A DNA stretch of 64,000 nucleotides from Arthrobacter oryzae (GTDB taxonomy: Bacteria > Actinomycetota > Actinomycetes > Actinomycetales > Micrococcaceae). The notes beneath the pieces were generated by a model that ran no database searches, had not been told where the DNA came from, and saw only the letters and a list, made by a program, of their open reading frames with translations. The stretch is taken from NCBI RefSeq assembly GCF_003634095.1, contig NZ_RBIR01000004.1, forward strand, positions 407,954 through 471,953, read 5' to 3'. Of the stretch, positions 26,499 through 36,900 are shown in pieces. Every line of letters starts with the position of its first letter. The stretch's first letter is position 1. A program made the position numbers and the translations under genes.

Positions 26499-26560
26499 CT
26501 GACAGGCGGCGGCCAAACCGGCAAGCAAACCGGCGGCAGGGCCGGCAGGGCCGCGCCAGT

Positions 26561-26650
26561 TCTTCCGTCAGCCGGTTGCCCGGCCAGCCAGTTGCCCGGT
26601 CACCAATTTTCTTCGGTCAGCCGATCCCCGGCCAGCCAATTGCCCGGTCC
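26561..26650. repeat. Two-copy 49-bp direct repeat
   Basis: A unit starting TCTTCCGTCAGCCGGTTGCC (26561) is repeated from 26610 with a few substitutions. Each copy contains CGGCCAGCCA and TTGCCCGGTC. It fills the gap between the convergent pcp and SIMPL genes. Confidence 0.8.
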
Positions 26651-26651
26651 G

Positions 26652-27290
26652 TCAGTCGAGCAGTTCCCAGACGACGTCGATCGTTGCCGTGACACTCGAC
26701 TCGCCCGCCTCGACGGTGAATGACTCCGCGGCCACCGCCCGCTGCATTGTCGCCATCGGGACCGGTGCCTGGAAGCCTGAGTGCTGGGTGAGGGAAAGCA
26801 CCTTGCCCAGGCCGGTCCCGGAGAGGGCGGCATAGTGCGCGGCCTTGGTCCGGGCGTCCGCCCAGGCGGCCTCCCTGGCCCGGGCCTCGACGGCGGAGGC
26901 ATCCGCGAAACCCAGGCTCAGCCCGTTCAGCCGGACGTCGTCCCCGCCGGCGGCAACGGCCGCGGCAAGGATCTGCGAGGACAAGGACAACGTCCGGATC
27001 CTGATGGCGAGCGTGCTTGAAGCGAGGTAGCCGGTCACCGTCTGGCCCCGGCCCTCCTGCCAGTTCACCTCGGCACGGACATTGAGCCCGGAGGCGGAGA
27101 TGTCGGCGCCGTCCACCCTGTGCTCCCGCAGCGCCGAAGTGATGGCGGCCGATCTCGCACCTGCATCGCCGTAGGCCCCGGCAACGGTTTCCCGGCGGCA
27201 TTCGACGCCGATGGACAACGTCAGGAGGTCCGGCACCGCCTCCGCAGTGCCCGTTCCGGTGGCCGAGATGGTTCTGGGGTTGTGCGTCAT
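26652..27290 (-). CDS. SIMPL (DUF541) domain protein
   Basis: The 212-residue product fits the SIMPL/DUF541 family: MTHNPRTISATGTGTAEAVP, then DLLTLSIGVECRRETVAGAY, and a C-terminal ESSVTATIDVVWELL. Related bacterial proteins are envelope or oxidative-stress proteins, some with oligomeric ring structures; no enzyme activity is established. This copy has no signal peptide. The ATG at 27290 begins one base after the stop of the upstream gene (TGACATG), so translation is probably coupled. An ATG at 27302 would overlap that gene by 11 bp. Confidence 0.88.
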   Translation of the reverse strand: MTHNPRTISATGTGTAEAVPDLLTLSIGVECRRETVAGAYGDAGARSAAITSALREHRVDGADISASGLNVRAEVNWQEGRGQTVTGYLASSTLAIRIRTLSLSSQILAAAVAAGGDDVRLNGLSLGFADASAVEARAREAAWADARTKAAHYAALSGTGLGKVLSLTQHSGFQAPVPMATMQRAVAAESFTVEAGESSVTATIDVVWELLD

Positions 27291-27291
27291 G

Positions 27292-27774
27292 TCAGGCCTC
27301 ATAACCGTTGGGGGACGTGGCGGGGGACTCGGCGTACACGCAGCGGCGTGTCCGCCGACCGGTGCCCGTGCGGCCGGGCCGCGGGTAGCCGCCCGTTTCC
27401 AGGCCGGCGAGGCGTTCGAAGACGTTGGCGCTGCCCGGGTTGCCCGTCCGCCAGAGTGAGAATCCCGCGGCAATGAAGTAGAGGGGAAGGAACGGCAGGC
27501 CCAGGCACCAGGCGTACTGGGTGCTGTGCCGCTCCTCATGGCCCAGCAGAGCAGGATTGGCCAGGGCGGTGTCCGGGCCGGCGCGGAACAGGACCACGTT
27601 GCCCACCGTGAAAGCCGCCGCGTATGGAAGCCGCCAGCGGTAGCGGCTCGCGATCAGCAGCCCCCGCGGGCCGGTACTGACGGGCGTCCGGGCGCAGGCC
27701 GCCAGCACCAGGCCCAGAAGGGTCGAGCCGTTCAGCACGTTGGCGATCTGCCGCACCCGTTGTCCGGACGTCAT
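27292..27774 (-). CDS. Small membrane protein with an HExxH motif, function unknown
   Basis: The 160-residue product has two or three hydrophobic stretches (VLNGSTLLGLVLAACA; YAAAFTVGNVVLF; LPFLPLYFIAAGFSLW). Between them stands GHEERHSTQYAWCLG. HEERH is an HExxH, the zinc-ligand motif of metallopeptidases, followed by a hydrophobic helix. The C-terminal 40 residues are basic and flexible. The gene is coupled to the SIMPL gene. Whether the motif binds zinc is not known; a non-catalytic membrane protein is the alternative. I do not recognise a named family with certainty. Confidence 0.6.
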   Translation of the reverse strand: MTSGQRVRQIANVLNGSTLLGLVLAACARTPVSTGPRGLLIASRYRWRLPYAAAFTVGNVVLFRAGPDTALANPALLGHEERHSTQYAWCLGLPFLPLYFIAAGFSLWRTGNPGSANVFERLAGLETGGYPRPGRTGTGRRTRRCVYAESPATSPNGYEA

Positions 27775-27932
27775 GAGGCCATGGTAGCCGGGGGGTGTGT
27801 CCTGCGGGCAGGAGTCCGCGGGGATGTCCGGTGCCCGCGGGCGGTTTCCCCTGCGGTCAGCGTCCCAGGGAGCCGCCGGGAACGCTGCGTCACGAGCGCC
27901 GGGCGTTTGCCTTCCGGCCGGGCGCCGTCTAC

Positions 27933-28026
27933 TAGACTGGGGTCAGTGACCATAAGCCTTGCCGACAACCCGCACCGCGCCCTGCGCCCGGCCGCATGCT
28001 GTCGGCATGATCCGACTCGTAGCTAA
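27933..28026 (+). promoter_or_regulatory. Candidate leaderless 26-codon ORF in the pheST leader
   Basis: TAGACT (27933-27938) stands 7 nt before GTG at 27946. That GTG opens a frame VTISLADNPHRALRPAACCR and ends with TAA at 28024-28026, 10 bp before pheS. The peptide has a Cys-Cys pair but no Phe, so a classical phenylalanine attenuator is not supported. No T-box signature or terminator is visible. Confidence 0.4.
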
Positions 28027-28035
28027 GAACAGTAG

Positions 28036-29097
<1,062 letters not shown>

Positions 29098-29099
29098 CA

Positions 29100-31643
29100 G
29101 TGCGTATCCCACTTTCCTGGCTGCGCGAATTCGCGCAGGTACCGGCCGGAGCAACGGCCGAAGACGTCATGGCCGAGCTGGTCAAGGTCGGACTCGAAGA
29201 AGAAGCAGTCCATCGCCCCACGGACACGATCCAGGGTCCGATCGTGGTGGGCCAGGTGCTCAGCATCGTCAAGGAGCCCCAGTCCAACGGCAAGACCATC
29301 AACTGGTGCCAGGTCCGGGTTGTCCCCGAGGGCCGGCCACAGCCCCTGACCGGCGAAGGCATCGATCCCTCGGGCGTGCAGGGCATCATCTGCGGCGCCC
29401 ACAACTTCGTGGAGGGCGACAAGGTGGTGGTCACCCTGCCCGGCGCCGTCCTGCCGGGCGACTTCCGGATCTCCGCACGCAAGACCTACGGTCACCTCTC
29501 CGCGGGCATGATCGCCTCGGTGCGCGAGCTCGGCATCGGCGAGGACCACGACGGCATCCTCGTACTGTCCCGGATCGGCCTCGACCCGGAGCTGGGCACC
29601 GACGCCATGGAACTGCTTGGTCTTTACGACCAGGCCGCGGAAATCAACGTCACCCCGGACCGCAGCTACTGCTTCTCCATCCGCGGCGTTGCCCGTGAGT
29701 ACGCCCACGCCACCGGCACCGCCTTCACGGACCCGGTGTCCAAGGTGCAGGTCCCGGCCGTGCTGTCCGGCGGCTACGGCGTCAAGCTCAACGACGCCGC
29801 CCCCATCTACGGCAAGCCCGGCTGTGACAGGTTTGTGGCCCGCACCGTGCGGGGCGTGGACGCCACCCGGCCCACCCCGCCGTGGATGACCTCCCGCCTC
29901 CGCCTCGCCGGCATCCGCTCCATCTCCCTTCCGGTGGATATCTCCAACTACGTCATGCTTGAGCTCGGTCAGCCGAACCACTGCTATGACCTGGACAAGC
30001 TCGCCGGCGACATCGTCGTCAGGCGTGCCACCGCGGGGGAGAAGATCACCACCCTGGATGACAAGGAGCGCACGCTCGACGCCGAGGATCTGCTGATCAC
30101 GGACGCCTCCGGCCCGATCGGGATTGCCGGTGTCATGGGCGGCGCCCACACCGAGGTTTCGGACTCCACCACGAACGTGCTGGTCGAGGCCGCGCACTTC
30201 GACGAAGTCTCGATCGCGCGTGCACGCCGCCGTCACAAGCTGCCGTCCGAGGCGTCCAAGCGCTTCGAACGCGGGGTGGACTGGCAGGTGGCCGATGTTG
30301 CCGCCCAGCGCGTGGTGGACCTGCTGGTCGAACTCGCCGGAGGCACGGCGGATCAGGCCGGGACCGACGTCGGGACCGCGCCGGATGCCGTCACGATCGA
30401 ACTGCCGGCCGGGTACGCCGCAACCCGCATCGGCATCGACTTCACCGAAGAGCAGATCGTCACCTCGCTCGAGGACCTCGGCGCGGTTCTCGAGAAGAAC
30501 GACGGCGGGTTCGCTGTCACCGCCCCCAGCTGGCGCAATGACCTCGAGACCAAGGACGACCTCACCGAGGAAATCGCCCGGCTGGTCGGCTACGACAAGA
30601 TTCCGGCGACCCTGCCGGTGGCGCCCCCGGGCCGCGGCCTGACCCGCGTCCAGCAGCAACGGCGCCGCCTGATCCAGGCCCTGGCCGACGCCGGTCTGAC
30701 CGAGGTGATGGCCTACCCGTTCGTTTCCAAGGCGGCCAATGACACCTTCGGCGTCCCCGTCGAGGGCGCGGCGCGCAAGGCCCTCAAGCTGGCCAACCCG
30801 ATCAGCGAGGAACACGGCTTCCTGCGGACCTCCGTCCTGCCGGGCCTGATTGAGGTGGCCAAGCGCAACCACTCGCGCGGGTTCCGCGATCTCGCCCTCT
30901 TCGAAGCCGGGCTTGTCTTCCTGCCCGGCGAGCAGCTGGGCACCGCCTCGATTCCGCCGCTCGGGGTCAAGCCGGGCGACCAGGTGCTCGACGCCCTGTA
31001 CGACGGCGTTCCGGACCAGCCGCTGCACCTCGCCGCCGTCCTCACGGGACACGATTCTCCCGCCGCCCCGGCGCACACCCCACGGGTGTGGGACTGGGCG
31101 GACGCGGTGGACATCGCCCGCATGGCCGGTGACGTGCTGGGCGTGGACCTCGTGGTCACGCAGGGCCGGCACCAGGCCTTCCACCCGGGCCGGGCGGCGC
31201 AGATTGCGTTGCGCACCGGCGCCGTGGTCGGCTACGCGGGCGAACTGCACCCCAAGCTGCTGGCGGCCCACGACATGCCCGCCCGCTCCGTGGCGCTGGA
31301 ACTGAACGCCGACGCGCTCTTCGAGGCGGCTGCCGACGTGATCGTGGCCCGGCACATCTCGGCCTACCCGGTGGCCACCCAGGACGTGGCCCTCGTGGTG
31401 CCTCAGGACGTTCCGGCCGGAGAAGTGCTGGCGGCCCTGCGTGAAGGCGCAGGCGAACTGCTCGAGGACGTCGCACTGTTCGACGTCTACGCGGGCAAGG
31501 GGATCGAGGAAGGCAAGAAGTCGCTGGCGTTCAGCCTCCGCTTCCGCGCCGACGACCGCACCCTGACGGCCGACGAGGCATCGGCGGCCCGCGAGGGTGC
31601 CGTCGCCGCTGCCCACGAGCGCTTCGGAGCGGTTCAACGCTAA
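29100..31643 (+). CDS. pheT: Phenylalanine-tRNA ligase beta subunit
   Basis: The 847-residue beta subunit has the N-terminal MRIPLSWLREFAQ region and an OB-type tRNA-binding domain (VGQVLSIVKEP to ICGAHNFVEGDKVVVTLPGA). It continues with the B3/B4 editing domain, the B5 domain (RIGIDFTEEQIVTSLEDLGA) and a C-terminal anticodon-binding domain (YPVATQDVALVVPQD to LAFSLRFRADDRTL). The GTG at 29100 is separated from the pheS stop by 2 bp. Length and domain order are normal. Confidence 0.98.
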   Translation: MRIPLSWLREFAQVPAGATAEDVMAELVKVGLEEEAVHRPTDTIQGPIVVGQVLSIVKEPQSNGKTINWCQVRVVPEGRPQPLTGEGIDPSGVQGIICGAHNFVEGDKVVVTLPGAVLPGDFRISARKTYGHLSAGMIASVRELGIGEDHDGILVLSRIGLDPELGTDAMELLGLYDQAAEINVTPDRSYCFSIRGVAREYAHATGTAFTDPVSKVQVPAVLSGGYGVKLNDAAPIYGKPGCDRFVARTVRGVDATRPTPPWMTSRLRLAGIRSISLPVDISNYVMLELGQPNHCYDLDKLAGDIVVRRATAGEKITTLDDKERTLDAEDLLITDASGPIGIAGVMGGAHTEVSDSTTNVLVEAAHFDEVSIARARRRHKLPSEASKRFERGVDWQVADVAAQRVVDLLVELAGGTADQAGTDVGTAPDAVTIELPAGYAATRIGIDFTEEQIVTSLEDLGAVLEKNDGGFAVTAPSWRNDLETKDDLTEEIARLVGYDKIPATLPVAPPGRGLTRVQQQRRRLIQALADAGLTEVMAYPFVSKAANDTFGVPVEGAARKALKLANPISEEHGFLRTSVLPGLIEVAKRNHSRGFRDLALFEAGLVFLPGEQLGTASIPPLGVKPGDQVLDALYDGVPDQPLHLAAVLTGHDSPAAPAHTPRVWDWADAVDIARMAGDVLGVDLVVTQGRHQAFHPGRAAQIALRTGAVVGYAGELHPKLLAAHDMPARSVALELNADALFEAAADVIVARHISAYPVATQDVALVVPQDVPAGEVLAALREGAGELLEDVALFDVYAGKGIEEGKKSLAFSLRFRADDRTLTADEASAAREGAVAAAHERFGAVQR

Positions 31644-31686
31644 GAACTGCGCTGACGACGGCGCGGGCTAGCTGAAAGGGCGGGTC

Positions 31687-32466
31687 ATGGCATCACACCT
31701 CGTTGTGCGGGCCTGTCCGCCCTTTCACGTTCCCGGGGCCCCCGGAATTCCCGGAGCGCCCGGAATCCCGGGCGCGCCCGGGGTCGAGGCGGCAACCGCG
31801 GAATCGGCCCGGCACCTGGAACGCCAGCTGGACCGCGACGCGCATTCCCTGCTGGACGGGGCCGAGCTTGAGCGGGCCCGGGCCATGACCCCGCGGACCC
31901 GGGCAGACTTCCTCGCCGGGCGGCTCGCCCAGCGGCGTTTCGCCGCCGAACTGCTGGGCGTGCCCGCGTCGGAGCTGACCGCCTGGTACAGCTGTCCCCG
32001 GTGCGGGACCGGGGCGAACATATCCCATGGCCGGCCGGGGTACCGCCTCCGGGGGCAATCCGTGCCGTTGCTGCTGAGCCTGTCCCGCGCGGCCGGCTGG
32101 ACGCTTCTGGCCGGCGTCGTGGACCCGGATCCCGGCCTGTGCCTGGGCATTGACGCCGAGGATCCGGCCCGGGCGGATTTCGATGGTTTCGACGACGTCG
32201 TGTTGACCCCCGCGGAACGGCGTCACCTCTCCGGGCTGGACGGCATCCGCCTGCTGCGGGGCCGCGCGAGGCTGTGGGCACGCAAGGAAGCGTGGCTCAA
32301 GATGCTCGGTACCGGGTTGCAGACGGCCCCGGACACTCTCGACGTGCTGGATGACCTCCCGCACGCCGGCGTGCACGGCCGGGCCGGGCTCCGGGACCTG
32401 CCGGCGCCCGAGACGGGCCTGCCCGCGGACCTTGTGGCCGCCGTCGCCCTCGCCGTCCTTCCCTAG
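31687..32466 (+). CDS. 4'-phosphopantetheinyl transferase with collagen-like lead
   Basis: This enzyme class moves phosphopantetheine from CoA to the serine of carrier domains. The 259-residue product has the Sfp-type motifs: RADFLAGRLAQRRFAAELLG, the Mg-binding LGIDAED, and ARLWARKEAWLKM. The sequence ISHGRPGYRL also fits. Residues 16-33 are PGAPGIPGAPGIPGAPG, a collagen-like repeat also present in the DNA. The gene is convergent with the M1 peptidase-Pls pair. Its obvious partner is the carrier domain (Ser563) of that synthetase. The ATG follows GAAAGGGCGG, 43 bp after pheT. Confidence 0.88.
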   Translation: MASHLVVRACPPFHVPGAPGIPGAPGIPGAPGVEAATAESARHLERQLDRDAHSLLDGAELERARAMTPRTRADFLAGRLAQRRFAAELLGVPASELTAWYSCPRCGTGANISHGRPGYRLRGQSVPLLLSLSRAAGWTLLAGVVDPDPGLCLGIDAEDPARADFDGFDDVVLTPAERRHLSGLDGIRLLRGRARLWARKEAWLKMLGTGLQTAPDTLDVLDDLPHAGVHGRAGLRDLPAPETGLPADLVAAVALAVLP

Positions 32467-32548
32467 CCCTTCCCGGCCGCCGTCCTTTGCGGGCCCGGAT
32501 GCCGGCACCGGCTCCGGCACCGGCTCCGGCGGCGGGAAGGCTAAGCCG

Positions 32549-33943
32549 TCAGAACTTCGGCGGCGCAGCCTGCGGGAGCGGCGGAAGGGCCTCTTCGAAC
32601 AGCCACGGGTGCAGCAGGGCCTCCGCATCGAGGCCCGTCGTGCGGGCCGCTGCGACGATGAAGTCGGCGCTGGTCACGGTGCCGTGGCGGAAGCGGTCCG
32701 TCCAGTCGTGCAGCAGGGCGAAGAACGCGAGGTCGCCGCAACGCATCCGCAGGGCGTGCAGCGCCAGGGCTCCGCGTTTGTAGACCCGGTCGTCAAACAT
32801 CAGCTCCGGGCCGGGATCGCCAATCATCAGGTCCTGCGGGGAAGCGGCGAGCTTGCGCCAGGCGGAGCGGGCGCGGTTCGCGACCGTCATGGTGCCGGCC
32901 TCTTCGGACCAAAGCCACTCCGCGTAGCAGGCGAACCCCTCGTGCAGCCAGATGCCCTTCCACGTCGCGGTCGTGAGCGAGTTGCCGAACCACTGGTGGG
33001 CGAGTTCGTGGGCGATCATGCGCTGCGAATCCCAGTCCTGCCGCAGGTGGTTGGGGCCCAGGATGGATAGTGTCTGCGCTTCCAGTGGGATCTCCAGCAC
33101 GTCGCCGGTGACCACCACGGTGTACTCGGGGAACGGATACGGCCCAAAGCAGTTGGTGAAGGTCCGCATCATGTCGGGCTGACGGGCCAGCGCGGCCCGG
33201 GCGGTCGCCGCCAGCGCCGCCGGAACGGCCACATACTGCGGCACGTGCCCCGACGGCCGCTCGGCATTGAGGGTCAGGAATTCATAGCGGCCGATCTGGA
33301 CGGTCGCCAAGTAGGTGGCCATGGGTTCGGCTTGCTCGTACACCCAGGTTTCCCGGCTGGCCCTGCTGGTGCGGGAGAGCAGCACGCCGTTGCAGACGGC
33401 CCGGTAGTTCGCCTCGGTGGTCACCGTGATGAGGTACGTGGCCTTGTCCCGCGGGTGGTCATTGCAGGGGAACCAGGAGGCGGCACCGTTGGGCTGGCCG
33501 GCCACCAGCACACCATCGGAGAGCTCTTCCCAGCCCACTTCGCCCCACAGGCCGCGGCGCGGCGCGGGGTAGCCCTCGTAGCGGATGTCGAGGGTGAAGG
33601 CCTCGTTGGCCAGCAGCGGCACGTCGGGATAGACCACCAGCTGCTCGGCCCGCTGGGTGAACCTGCGAACCCTGCGTCCGTCGAGCGAGATTTTGGTGAC
33701 CCGCAATCCGGCCAGGTCCAGGACGATCGCCGACGTCGGGAGCTGCGTGACCGCGTGCAGGACGGCGTGCCCGGCGAGGCGGTTGCTGCTGACACGGTAG
33801 TCGAGGTCAAGTTCGTACCGTGTAACGCGGTAGGCATTGGTTCCGTGGCCCGGCATGTAGGGGTCGGGGGCGCCGGCTTCCAGTCCGGTGCCGCGGGCGG
33901 GCCCCCGGCTGGTTTCGCTGCTGCTTGGTGCGCTGGTGCTCAA
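32549..33943 (-). CDS. M1 family zinc metallopeptidase downstream of the Pls-type synthetase
   Basis: The 464-residue protein has an N-terminal beta domain (YRVTRYELDLDYRVSSNRLA) and the M1 catalytic domain. The exopeptidase region is VAGQPNGAASWFPCNDHP, and the zinc site is HELAHQW (His312, Glu313, His316) with Glu335 in LHEGFACYAEWLW, a full HExxH-X18-E. There is no signal peptide and the C-terminal helical domain of larger M1 enzymes is absent. It begins 48 bp after the synthetase gene and is probably cotranscribed. Zn aminopeptidases that degrade epsilon-poly-lysine are known from producers, so a polymer-trimming or self-protection role is a fair inference. Confidence 0.9.
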   Translation of the reverse strand: MSTSAPSSSETSRGPARGTGLEAGAPDPYMPGHGTNAYRVTRYELDLDYRVSSNRLAGHAVLHAVTQLPTSAIVLDLAGLRVTKISLDGRRVRRFTQRAEQLVVYPDVPLLANEAFTLDIRYEGYPAPRRGLWGEVGWEELSDGVLVAGQPNGAASWFPCNDHPRDKATYLITVTTEANYRAVCNGVLLSRTSRASRETWVYEQAEPMATYLATVQIGRYEFLTLNAERPSGHVPQYVAVPAALAATARAALARQPDMMRTFTNCFGPYPFPEYTVVVTGDVLEIPLEAQTLSILGPNHLRQDWDSQRMIAHELAHQWFGNSLTTATWKGIWLHEGFACYAEWLWSEEAGTMTVANRARSAWRKLAASPQDLMIGDPGPELMFDDRVYKRGALALHALRMRCGDLAFFALLHDWTDRFRHGTVTSADFIVAAARTTGLDAEALLHPWLFEEALPPLPQAAPPKF

Positions 33944-33991
33944 TGGACGGACCTTCGGGTTGTGGTGCTGGTGGACGTGCGCGGGCCGGGC

Positions 33992-36900
33992 CTAACGGGG
34001 CCTGGCGGGCGGTGTGGGCCCGCCCCACGGGCTGACCGGGTTTCCCATCCAATACGTCCCGGCGGGGACGGTTTCGCCCCGCATGACCAGGGACGCCGGC
34101 CCCACCGTGGCGCCGCTGCCGATCCTGGCCTGCGGCAGGATAACGCCGTGCGGTCCCATGGTGGCTCCGTCATCGAGCGTAACAGTGTCGATGCTCATGA
34201 CCCGGTCATGGAACAGATGGGTCTGGACGACGCACCCGCGGTTGACGGTGGAATTCCTGCCCAGCGTGACGAGGTCCGCCTCGGGCAACCAGTAGCTTTC
34301 GCACCACGTGCCCGTGCCGATTTTCGCGCCGAGTCCCCGCAGCCACCACACCATGGCCGGGGTCCCCGTGGCCGCCCGCGCGAACCACGGGGCGCTGACC
34401 ATTTCGATGAAGGTGTCCACCACCTCGTTCCGCCAGATGAAGGAGCTCCACAGCGGGTGCTCGCCGGGACGGATCCGGCCCACCAGCAGCCACTTGGCCG
34501 CTACCGCACTGGCTGCGGCGGTGGCGCCGGCAAGCAGGACCACCACCCCGCCCAGGACCGCGGCCACCCCGTAGTTGAAGACTGCCGCCAACGCGTCAAA
34601 GGCCAGCATCACCCCGACGGCGATTGCGACCGTCAGCATGACCGGGACGAACCGGCACAGCTCCCAGAGGGCGCGCGCCACCTTTAGTCGCCTGGGCGGC
34701 TGGTACGTCCGTGTGTCGTCGGAGGCGATGGCGGTGCGCCGCAGCCGCACGGGCGGACTGCCGAGCCAGGACGTCCCGGCCTTGGCCTTGGCCGGGGTCG
34801 CGGAGAGGACCGCCACGAGGGAGTTCTTGGGCACGTTGCGTCCGGCTCCCGTCATGCCGGAATTGCCCAGGAAGGACCGTTTGCCGATCTTGGCGGGGGC
34901 AATGTGCATCCAGCCGCCGTCCAGTTCGTAGGACGCCACCATGGTGTCGTCGGCCAGGAACGCGCCCTCGCCCACGGTGGTCATCCGGGGGATCAGCAGC
35001 ACCGTCGAGGCCTCCACGTTGCGGCCGACCTTCGCCCCGAGCAGCCGCAGCCAGACCGGGGTGAAGAGGCTTGCGTAGACCGGGAACAGCAGATCCCTGG
35101 CCAGATCCAGCACCCGTTCGGTCGCCCAGACCTGCCAGCCGATCCGGCTCCTGACCCTGTAGTAGCCTTCCGCCAGCCCGATGCTGAGGAGCCGGGTGGC
35201 GGCCAGGACAAGAAGCAGGTTGGTCAGGAACCACGCCAGCGCTGCCGGGGGGACCGAAAGCGCCAGGCCGGGCAGGGCCGCCGTCAGGGAGGAGCTGCCC
35301 TGGATGAACGCGAAGATGACGAGGGCCGCCGCGGCGGCGGAGATGTAGGGGATCAGCGCCAGCACGGCGGATGCGGCGGCGAACCCGGCGAACCAAAGCC
35401 GGCCCATGAGCCGGTGCTCGGCGGGGGAGTCCGGCCACGAGTGCCGTGCCTTGCCGCGGCGTTCGGCCGGTGACCCGGCCACCAGCTGCCCGGCTTTGAC
35501 CTTGCCGATCACCGCCGAGCCGGGCTCCACTTGTGCGCCCGCGCCCACGACGGCGCCCGGCATGAGCGTGCTGCGGGCACCGACGCTTGCGCCGGCGCCA
35601 ATGCGGATGGCCCCGATGTGGACACGGTCGCCGTCAATCCACCAGCCGGACAGGTCGACCTCGGGCTCGATGTTGGATCCGGCGCCAAGGGAGAGCATCC
35701 CGGTGACGGGCGGCAGCGAGTGTAACTGGACGTCTTCGCCGATCTTCGCGCCCAGGGCCTTCGCGTAGTAGGGCACCCACGGCGCACTGGCCAGGCTGAT
35801 GGCGCCGGCCAGGTCCTGGATTTGTTCCGCGAGCCAAAGCCGGATGTGCACCCGCCCGGACCGGGGATACGTCCCGGGCACAACGTCGCGCAGCAGAACG
35901 CGGGCGGCGGCAACGGAGAGCATCATCCGCCCGGCGGGGCTGACGAAGACCAGCCAGGACGCGCCGACCCACCACCAGGAGATTGTGGGCGCGGCGCTGA
36001 AGCCGGCGAAGGCTGCCAGAAGGTTGTTGGCGGCCATCAGGTAGGTCAGCCAGCGCATGCCGACGAGGATGTGCAGGGGGACGCCCATGAACATCTGGAA
36101 GGCTTGGGATTTCCGGGCCGTCGGGCGCACGGTACGCTCCTGGGCGGGGACCGCGCCGCCCTCGGGAAGCGACTGGCGGGCCGTGTCCACCAGGGCGCCC
36201 ACCCTGGGTGTGGCGTAAATGTCGGCCACGGTGATGGTGGGGTAGCGGACGCGCAGGGCGGACACCAGTTGCGCGGCAGCCAGCGACCCGCCGCCGTAGG
36301 CGAAGAAATCGGCGTCGAGGCTCGTGACCGGGCTCCCCAGCACGGCGCTCCATTGGTCCACGATCCACTGCGCGTCGTCCGGCACGTTCAGCGCGGCGCC
36401 TTCGGCCTCGGCTGCCCCGGTTCCGCTCAGCGGCCAGGGCAGGGCGTGCCGGTCCACTTTGCCGCTGGTCTTGGTGGGCAGCGAATCCACGAGCGTCAGG
36501 AGCGGGATGAGGGGTGCCGGCAGGCTGTCGCCCAGCAGTTCGCGCGCGGCGGCGAGATCGATGTCGCGGCCGGACACGGCGGCAAGATAGCCGACCAGGA
36601 TCTGGTTGCCGGCAGCGGTGGTCTGCACCGCGGCGGCGGCGCCGGCGACGTCCGGCAGCGACTGCAGGGCGGCGTCGATTTCCCCGAGCTCGATCCGCCG
36701 GCCGCCCAGCTTGACCTGTTCATCGGCGCGGCCCTGGAAGATGAGGCCCTCGGGTTCGTACTTCACGAGGTCGCCGGAGCGGTACGCGCGCGCCCAGCCC
36801 AAGGAGGGCATCGGGGCATATTTTTCGGCGTCCTTGACCGGGTCAAGGTAGCGGGCCAGGCCCACGCCGCCGATGATCAGCTCGCCCACCGCGCCGTCGG

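Noticed and set aside
27775..28035. A T-box or Phe attenuator before pheS
   Set aside because: No T-box sequence, no terminator stem with T-run and no Phe codons in the short ORF.
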